Part shown: positions 58,059 to 64,000 of the stretch, piece after piece
How the letters are laid out: every line of letters begins with the position of its first letter
Position numbering within the stretch: position 1 is the stretch's first letter
Origin: Hibiscus mutabilis
Taxonomy: Eukaryota > Streptophyta > Magnoliopsida > Malvales > Malvaceae
Assembly (NCBI GenBank): GCA_019671005.1
Contig: CM033744.1
Span: 14,872,128 to 14,936,127 of the forward strand
Length of the DNA: 64,000 nucleotides
Reading direction: 5' to 3'
Translations under genes and position numbers: made by a program
Notes under the pieces: generated by a model
The model's input: only the letters and a program-made list of their open reading frames with translations
Database searches by the model: none
What the model was told of the DNA's origin: nothing

Positions 58059-59589
58059 TGTAACGCCCCAATTTTGGTCCTAGCGGTTTAAGGGCTTGTT
58101 AGACGGTCTGGTGGACCGGGTTAGGGATTTGAGTCGGATAAGGGAGTAAATATTTTTGTGGAAGATAAAAATAAGGAAAAATGGTTTAAAATCATGTTTG
58201 GAAGGGTGACATTTTGGTTAGTGACTAAAATGTAATTTTTGAAAACTATTTTTAAAAGTGACTAAATTGTAAAGGATCAAATTCTTAGAATCCTTAAGGA
58301 GTTATTTTACCAAGTTATTTATGGTGGTTTCTCCCCTCGATTAAGACTTTTAACATGTGTTTTTAAAGGCAAATAAATGGGATTTTGATAATAAAAGTTA
58401 GTTATTAGTTTTACAAAAATTTGACGTAAACTTTTCTCTCCACTTATTTTATGCCAAACACTCTTGTTTTCATCAAAATCTAGAGGTAAGAGATCTTTTT
58501 ACTTGGATTCTTGACGTGTAATTGCTTCTTCACCTTTGATTTACAAAACCTCGTTGAAATCTTGTGTTTTTCTAGTTTTAATCAATCAATTGAGGGGGAA
58601 ATCACACAATAGAGGTAAGGTTTGTTTTTCTCCTCTATTGATGGTTCTTTATTTATATTCCTAAGTATTTGATCCTTGATTTATGGTTTATAATCTGATT
58701 TTTGTGTTTTTATAATGATTAATTGATTTATTTGGGTTTAATTGATGAAATAGTGGAAGATCCGAATTGGATCTATTTTCCAGTGATGAGGATTGATTTT
58801 AAACATATGTTGGATGTTTTATAATGTTGATAAGTTGTTTTTAACAATGGAATCCCGAAACTCTTGAATCTCTAATTGTTTAGGTTGTTAGATTTGAGTT
58901 TTCGTGGAGTTGTGGTGGTTGTGTAGTTGCTTGAAGTATATGGATGAAATAATCATGTTTTTAGATATTATTAGATGTTAATGGAAGTGTTAGATTGATA
59001 GATTGTGGCTGAGTTGTGTTTAGAAAGAGTTAGATGATGGTTTCAGTTGTTGTGGTTGGGTATTTGTGAACGGATTGTGAGGTTTTGCAAGGAATTGTTG
59101 TTGTAGTGTTTTGAATGCATTGAGATGCATTAATACTCTATTGTAATGTGGTTAAAATAGGGGAGGTTGATTCAGAAGTGATTGGTGAAGCTTTGGAGGC
59201 TTCAGACGCTTGAATTTGCATCAGTGAATTGAGGTTTCACGTATAGGTGAGTGAGAACGTGGATTTTAGCTTTGAAATGATTTAAAGGTGGTTTATGGGA
59301 TTGTAAACTGAGCTTGAAATGGTGGTTTAAAATTGGAAGTAAGTATGATGTGGTTTTCTCTCTCGGTCGTGCTTTTATGAAATGGTTTTATGCACTTGTT
59401 TGATATACATTGTACCTATTGTTTAAGCATGTTTTAAAGTATGTGAGATACTGTTTTTGATCATGAAATAATGATGGATGCATGTGGTAAGTGATCCATG
59501 TAAGTATATGGTTTATACTTGAGTTTTAAGCATGTGTTGTTGCTTGGAAAATGGTTTGGTTTAATGCTTGTGTTAGGATGATCAATCAA
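58059..59589 (+). repeat. 5' part of a long Ty3 LTR, interrupted by the copia element
   Basis: It starts TGTAACGCCCCAATTTTGG and follows 48191-51758 for about 1.5 kb (for example the ctggtggaccgg segment and later gtaagtatgatgtggttttc). It is cut at 59589 by the copia element; the rest lies beyond the window. Confidence 0.85.
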
Positions 59590-60908
59590 TGTAGATGGTG
59601 GCCAAGAGGGGGGTGAATTGGCAATTTTAAATTTTTGGAAGCAAATCAAAAGAGATAGAAAGTGGGACACAAGGGTTTATAGTGTTTCAAGCTTCTAACA
59701 AGCTCTACGTCCACTACCTTAGCTTCCTACTACGGATTTTCAACAATTTCACTATGAAATTCTTCCCCTTTTCTAGGCTTAGGAGGCAACCGTTACACGT
59801 TCAAGCTTTCTACCCAAAGCTTTGAACAATTTACTCTTAATACAAAAAAAGAATTTGGCAAATGAAATATCCTCACAAGATACAAATTTTGCCCCACTTA
59901 AGATTTTTCACAACCCCAAACTTGAAACAAAGATATACAAAGGAATTACACAAGTTGGGTGTACAAGATAAGGCTCTAAAAGCACAAAGGGTTGGATTTT
60001 TCTTGATTACTTGAATGTTGATCAAAGTAGGTTCATTAGTTGTTGCAGCAGCATTGGAGTCTTGTATTTATACCCTCTCATTGATTTCTATCCTTTTAGG
60101 TGGTTTTGGAGCATTGAATATAGTCGTCGGAGGGCTTTTTTCCTGCAATAAATGCTATCTGCCAACCAACTGTATCGGTACACGAAGGCCCGTATTGATA
60201 CCTATTACAAGAAAAATATAGCCGTTGTGTATAGGCGTATCGATACGCGGGAGGTCGTATCGAAACAATCATAGTGTAAAATAGGGGCGTATCGAAATGG
60301 CAAGGCCGTATCAGTACGGTTTTTGCTCACTAGAATCCGAGATGAAAAATTGCATCGGTATGCCTAGAGGCGTATTGGTATGGTTAACAGAAAAATTAAA
60401 AGTTTGTTGATTCCAATAACTGACAAGGCAACGGTCGAAAACATTTAATGCACACCGTATCGATACAGATAGAACCGTACGAATAAAAAAATTTTAAACC
60501 CATATTTCAGATTGTATCGAAATAATGTAAGCTGTATCGAAACACTTTACAAAACCATTTGCCTAGATGAATGTCGTATCAAAACGGGTGAGGTCGTATC
60601 GATACGCGTCGTTTAAAATACATGCTAATTTTGAAGGCCGTATCGAAACGAGCTAAGACGTATCGGTACACTTTGCAAAACCAAATTCTAGTATTTCGTA
60701 TCGAAACACCAAGGGGTGTATCGATACGCCTGGGCGTATTTGTGTATTTTTGCTTGAAAACACTTAGAAAACTTTGGGTTTAAGATTTGACTTAATAAGA
60801 AATTTTCCTTGTCAATTTGTGAGATGTTAGAATACTTAAAAATTTATTTCCTTTTACAATTTAGTCCTTAAACACTTTGTTATATCAAAATCAAACATAG
60901 GTTTTACA
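59590..60908 (-). repeat. 3' LTR of the copia element (1319 bp)
   Basis: Minus strand: it starts TGTAAAACC at 60908 and ends CCACCATCTACA at 59590; the CCAATTCACCCCCCTCTTGG stretch before the end is typical of SIRE-like LTRs. TATAAATA on the minus strand near 60066-60073 is the likely TATA box. Cluster D is upstream of it, in U3. Confidence 0.85.
60172..60745. repeat. Decamer cluster D (GTAYCGRTAC-like), in U3
   Basis: The densest cluster, with about 17 sites and near-sites in 570 bp: gtatcggtac at 60172, gtattgatac at 60192, gtatcgatac at 60237, and many of the form cgtatcgaaac or cgtatcgatacg (about 60465, 60596, 60658, 60718). It begins about 100 bp upstream of the presumed TATA box. Confidence 0.9.
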
Positions 60909-60922
60909 ATCTCCCCCTTTTT
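60909..60922 (-). other. Polypurine tract of the copia element
   Basis: The minus strand reads AAAAAGGGGGAGAT directly before TGTAAAACC. Confidence 0.85.
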
Positions 60923-61362
60923 GATATAACAAAACCAAAGTGAAAATTTTTAAGTATCTTTCGAAAACTCCCCCTTAATTTAAGACTGAAAAAGTTTGAA
61001 AAATTATTGGCTAACTTTTCTTCCCCTTTTTGTTAGATCAAAATCAATTCAATAGGGATAAAAACTAAAAATAAGCAAATTACTCCAAGCAATTAAATAA
61101 GAAACATAATCATTTAAATATAAAGAATAAGTTCAAGCATAATCAAATCCAATCCAACTTAAAACCCAAAAAACATAATCAAAATAACAAAGCAATGATA
61201 AAGCATAGGAGTTCATAAAAACATAAGAACATAGGTGCATAAACTAGTCCTAATATGATATGATATGCAATATGCCTAAGGATTCTTCCCATCGTCTTCA
61301 TCTTATTTATCTTCATTTTCATCCTCATCATCATTGTGGGCTTGAGTCCCAAGGGAGTGACG

Positions 61363-62430
61363 TCATTCACCATGAAACGTGGTAAGAAATAAATCCATGG
61401 AGTTTTGGCGATTTTCAATAGCCATCACTCTTTCTTCCAAGGATACAAAGCGTGTGTCGATCGCGGCAAACCCGAAATTCATGGTTGTGTGCAAACTGGT
61501 GAATTTCTCATTGAGATAAGCCATAAGAGCATCAAGATTTGGTTGAGCCACCGGAGCTTGTGGAATAGGAGCCTCTTGAGGAGCCGCAACCGGTTCAGAT
61601 TGAACATCTCCCAAAAGATCGGTGTTCCGAACCCATTATCCATTGTAGTATGTGAACTTTGCCCTATGGAGAGAACACTCATCAATCAGATCAGTGAGTG
61701 GTTTCGCAAAGTCATAGGAGCAATCAATACCCATCTTATGAAAGATGTAGCTCAATGTGGTACCGTAGGTAAAGGATGTAACCATAGAAGTATGACAATG
61801 TTGCATAAGGAAGATGATCTCAGTGAACATGATTTGAGCAAGGTTAGGGCGCTTACCATCACGGAAGCAACGGATCCAAAAGTTGTTGACTTGTCAGATC
61901 GTGGAGAACTTCCCACCGGATGGACGGAACCACCAAGTGATCATGAGGTGTAAGATATGGTCATAGGCATCGATTTCGGCCACGGAGCCTCCAAGGGTAT
62001 GTCCCAAAGAATCTTCATCATCAATTCCTGTATCCTCAAGACCCAAATAGTTTGCTAAAACAGTTGAATCAATACGAAATTTCTTACCCATCAAGTATGA
62101 TTCAATTGCAATAACCAATGATCTTTTTTCATTGAAAATACACTGGGTATTGGAATAAAAAATCAAAACAAGGTTATAGTATAAAATCCCGGGTATACTC
62201 AAAAACTACATAAATTTCCATTCTTCCATCAAAGGTAGATATTTAAATTGAAATCTTTCAGATGATAGAAAATGGATGGAAGTATGATACTTTTTAAAAC
62301 AATCCATGGCACGTGGAAATTGCAGTTCATTAAAACAATTTTGATAAATATAGGTAAGATTGGGTCGATTACCATTATGGTTGGGATTTTGACTAGGAGG
62401 ATTGGAAGTTGAGGCAATTTATTTTCTTAC
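61363..62430 (-). pseudogene. Env-position ORF with putative plant transposon protein domain
   Basis: One minus frame covers about 350 codons and is stopped only three times: TAG at 62206, TGA at 61894 and TAA near 61633, each a possible C-to-T or G-to-A change. N-terminus Ser/Asn/Pro-rich (STSNPPSQNPN). The middle part (RPNLTYIYQNCF, NELQFPRAMDCFKKYHTSIH, FLSIPGILYYNLVLIFYSN, FRIDSTVLANYLGLEDTGID, QVNNFWIRCFRDGKRPNLAQ) is a domain seen in extra ORFs of plant LTR elements. The C-terminus has a Pro-rich stretch (PQEAPIPQAPVAQP) and a coiled-coil-like end (FVSLEERVMAIENRQ). No signal peptide or transmembrane segment is evident, so a real envelope role is doubtful. It ends at a stop at 61363. 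Confidence 0.75.
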
Positions 62431-63009
62431 GCATTTTTTTGGGGCCACAATCTAAAAACAAAATCAAACTGAAAACGATGTATGCATAAATCAACACATT
62501 CGATCCAAAAATTAATCCAATAATCAAGGTATTGTTAAAAACTATACAATATAGTTTAAAACATATACATGTATAAAAATAATTTTTGGTAAAAGAAAAC
62601 TTCAAAAACAGTGTTAAAAATTATATGATATAATTTTATATTCGAATCAAAAAAATTTAGATTGAAAAAGATTTTACAAAAATATTGAAAACTATACTAT
62701 ATATGTTCTAAATCTGTGATTATAATACAAAAACAATATAAAAATATGTACGGAAATTAAAAAGAAAAAGTTAGGGTTTTATACCTTAAGTTGGGATTTA
62801 GGATGAATGAAGAGAGATTGATGCACAAACTTGATGATTTTTGCTTAGGTTTGATGTAAAAAACAAAAACCCTCAAAGATTTGGAAGATTTGTGTGAAAA
62901 CATTGTAAGGATTTGGAGGATTTTATAGTGGATTTTCGTATCTAGGGTTTTTGAAAAAGTGGATGTGTTTGAATTAAAGTTTGAAACCTCTTTTAATTCC
63001 CAGCGACTG

Positions 63010-63155
63010 CGCGTACCGATACGCCACATGGCATACCAAAACACAGGTACCGAAATGCTTTTAAGCCGTTTCAATACGTGACCTGTACCGGTACATGTAA
63101 AACTGTACCGAAGCACATATAAACAACCTGTATCGATACGTGAAACACCATATCA
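63010..63155. repeat. Decamer cluster E, between pol and the env-position ORF
   Basis: gtaccgatac at 63013, gtaccggtac at 63085, gtatcgatac at 63130 and four near-sites (ggtaccgaaat, ctgtaccgaag, tttcaatacg, catatcaatac). Confidence 0.85.
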
Positions 63156-63327
63156 ATACTATTGTGGTAGAAATGACAATTTTGGCAATAAGTTGCTCAG
63201 AAATTTGATTTGAATCAAATCGAAATGCATGTAAATGATATGAGAACATCATGTATGAGCATAAATAGATGTATACTCACCCTAGCAACAAGCATAGATG
63301 CATATAGGAGCAAAAACTCATAAGCAA

Positions 63328-63999
63328 TCAATCAAACAAATTTAAGCATATTTTTAAGACCAAAAGAGGCTCTAAGGACCAAGGAAGGCTGGTTAAACCT
63401 AACTCTCTTCTAAGAGACCAAAAACTCTCTTTGTCTAGTGGTTTGGTGAAGATATTCGCTAATTGATTTGAGGTGTGCACATATTCTAGAACTACATCAT
63501 TTTTCAATACATGATCCCTAACGAAATGATGTCTTATTTCTATGTGTTTGGTTCTAGAGTGTTGGATGGGATTCATAGTGAGACAAATGGCACTAGTATT
63601 GTCACACCTAATGGGGACGGTACCTACATCAATTCCATAATCTATGAGTTGTTGCTTCATCCAAAGGACTTGAGCACAACAACTTCCTAAGGATATATAT
63701 TCGGCTTCGGTGGTAGATAATGCTACACTATTTTGCTTCTTAGAAAACCAAGATATGAGCATACTACCTAGGAATTGACATGTGACGTAGGTACTCTTTC
63801 TATATATCTTACAACCCCCGTAATCCGCATCCGATAAGGCCTGTAAACTAAAGGAAGAGTCTCTAGGATACCAAAGACCTGAACAAGGTGTATCTCTAAG
63901 ATATCTAAAGATCCTCTTAACGGCTATAAGGTGGGATTCTCTAGGACTAGCTTGAAATCTAGCACACAAGCGAACAGTAAACAAGATATTCGGTCTACT
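63328..63999 (-). CDS. Ty1/copia RNase H, C-terminal end of pol (partial)
   Basis: An open frame of 224 codons extends from the window edge to a stop at 63328. It is the end of a Ty1 polyprotein: SRPNILFTVRLCARFQASP and HLIAVKRIFRYLRDT close the RT-RNase H connection. RNase H motifs follow: LSDADYGGCKIYRKST (first Asp), STTEAEYISLGSCCAQ (Glu), IRCDNTSAICLTMNP (Asp) and TKHIEIRHHFVRDHV (His/Asp end). It closes with ANIFTKPL. RNase H would remove RNA from the RNA-DNA hybrid during cDNA synthesis. All four acidic positions seem present, so this part is undamaged. The rest of pol lies beyond the window. Codons upstream of 63984 stay open to the edge, so the real start is outside. Confidence 0.92.
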   Translation of the reverse strand, partial: SRPNILFTVRLCARFQASPRESHLIAVKRIFRYLRDTPCSGLWYPRDSSFSLQALSDADYGGCKIYRKSTYVTCQFLGSMLISWFSKKQNSVALSTTEAEYISLGSCCAQVLWMKQQLIDYGIDVGTVPIRCDNTSAICLTMNPIQHSRTKHIEIRHHFVRDHVLKNDVVLEYVHTSNQLANIFTKPLDKESFWSLRRELGLTSLPWSLEPLLVLKICLNLFD

Positions 64000-64000
64000 T

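Larger units (their letters stand above)
59590..64000 (-). mobile_element. SIRE-like Ty1/copia element, minus strand, runs off the window
   Basis: From right to left: RNase H end (63999-63328), a spacer with decamer cluster E, an env-position ORF (about 62430-61363), about 440 bp of non-coding DNA, polypurine tract (60922-60909) and 3' LTR (60908-59590). RNase H of Ty1 type, the 1.3-kb LTR and an extra ORF after pol point to SIRE/Maximus. It was inserted into the long LTR at 58059; the left flank is atcaa (59585-59589). Confidence 0.88.

Noticed and set aside
61405..61953. 182-codon plus-strand ORF opposite the env-position ORF
   Set aside because: The minus-strand frame holds conserved domain motifs; this is its shadow.

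Overview
This window reads as nuclear DNA of a flowering plant, most likely a eudicot. It holds one apparently intact host gene, a single-exon PHYTOCHROME KINASE SUBSTRATE (PKS) family gene at 22673-24163 (+). Almost everything else is transposable elements in several nesting layers. There are no bacterial-type operons and no rRNA genes. Coordinates marked approximate come from reading by eye.

Left part (1-15840): the 3' end of a Tat/Ogre-like Ty3 element (purine-rich tract, two tandem-repeat arrays, polypurine tract, 3' LTR start at 13055) is split by a complete Ty3/gypsy chromovirus-like element at 403-10256. That element has 2.4-kb LTRs, a 5-bp target duplication, an initiator-tRNA-Met primer site and a gag-pol broken mainly by TAG codons.

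Middle-left (15843-29352): a long-TIR DNA transposon (15843-16983) carries a tRNA-like insertion. A small foldback follows. A 3.7-kb non-autonomous gag-protease LTR element (18879-22584) has its 3' LTR ending only 88 bp before the PKS start codon. After PKS come a MULE-type MITE with a perfect 9-bp target duplication (25282-25754) and a Harbinger/hAT-like MITE (26039-29349) split by a degenerate L1-type LINE.

Nested block (29909-56199): one minus-strand Ty3 element with 460-bp LTRs and matching flanks (agcta/agtta) has been expanded to 26.3 kb by later insertions. These are an LTR-like insert in its integrase, LTR fragments, an Athila/Tat-like element with a plant transposon-type ORF (34308 to about 39110), a minus-strand long-LTR Ty3 element lacking most of its RT (39117-45486), an inverted LTR piece, a plus-strand member of the same family (46546-51758) and two further LTR fragments.

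Right end (56200-64000): unassigned AT-rich DNA, then a long-LTR fragment (58059-59589) interrupted by a minus-strand SIRE-like Ty1/copia element. That element has an LTR at 59590-60908, an env-position ORF, and an RNase H that runs off the window.

The most unusual signal is a set of five clusters of the near-palindromic decamer GTAYCGRTAC, often inside CGTATCGATACG. They lie in the LTRs of at least two Ty3 lineages and in both the LTR and the 3' region of the unrelated Ty1 element. The second most interesting point is the probable replacement of the PKS gene's promoter by an LTR.
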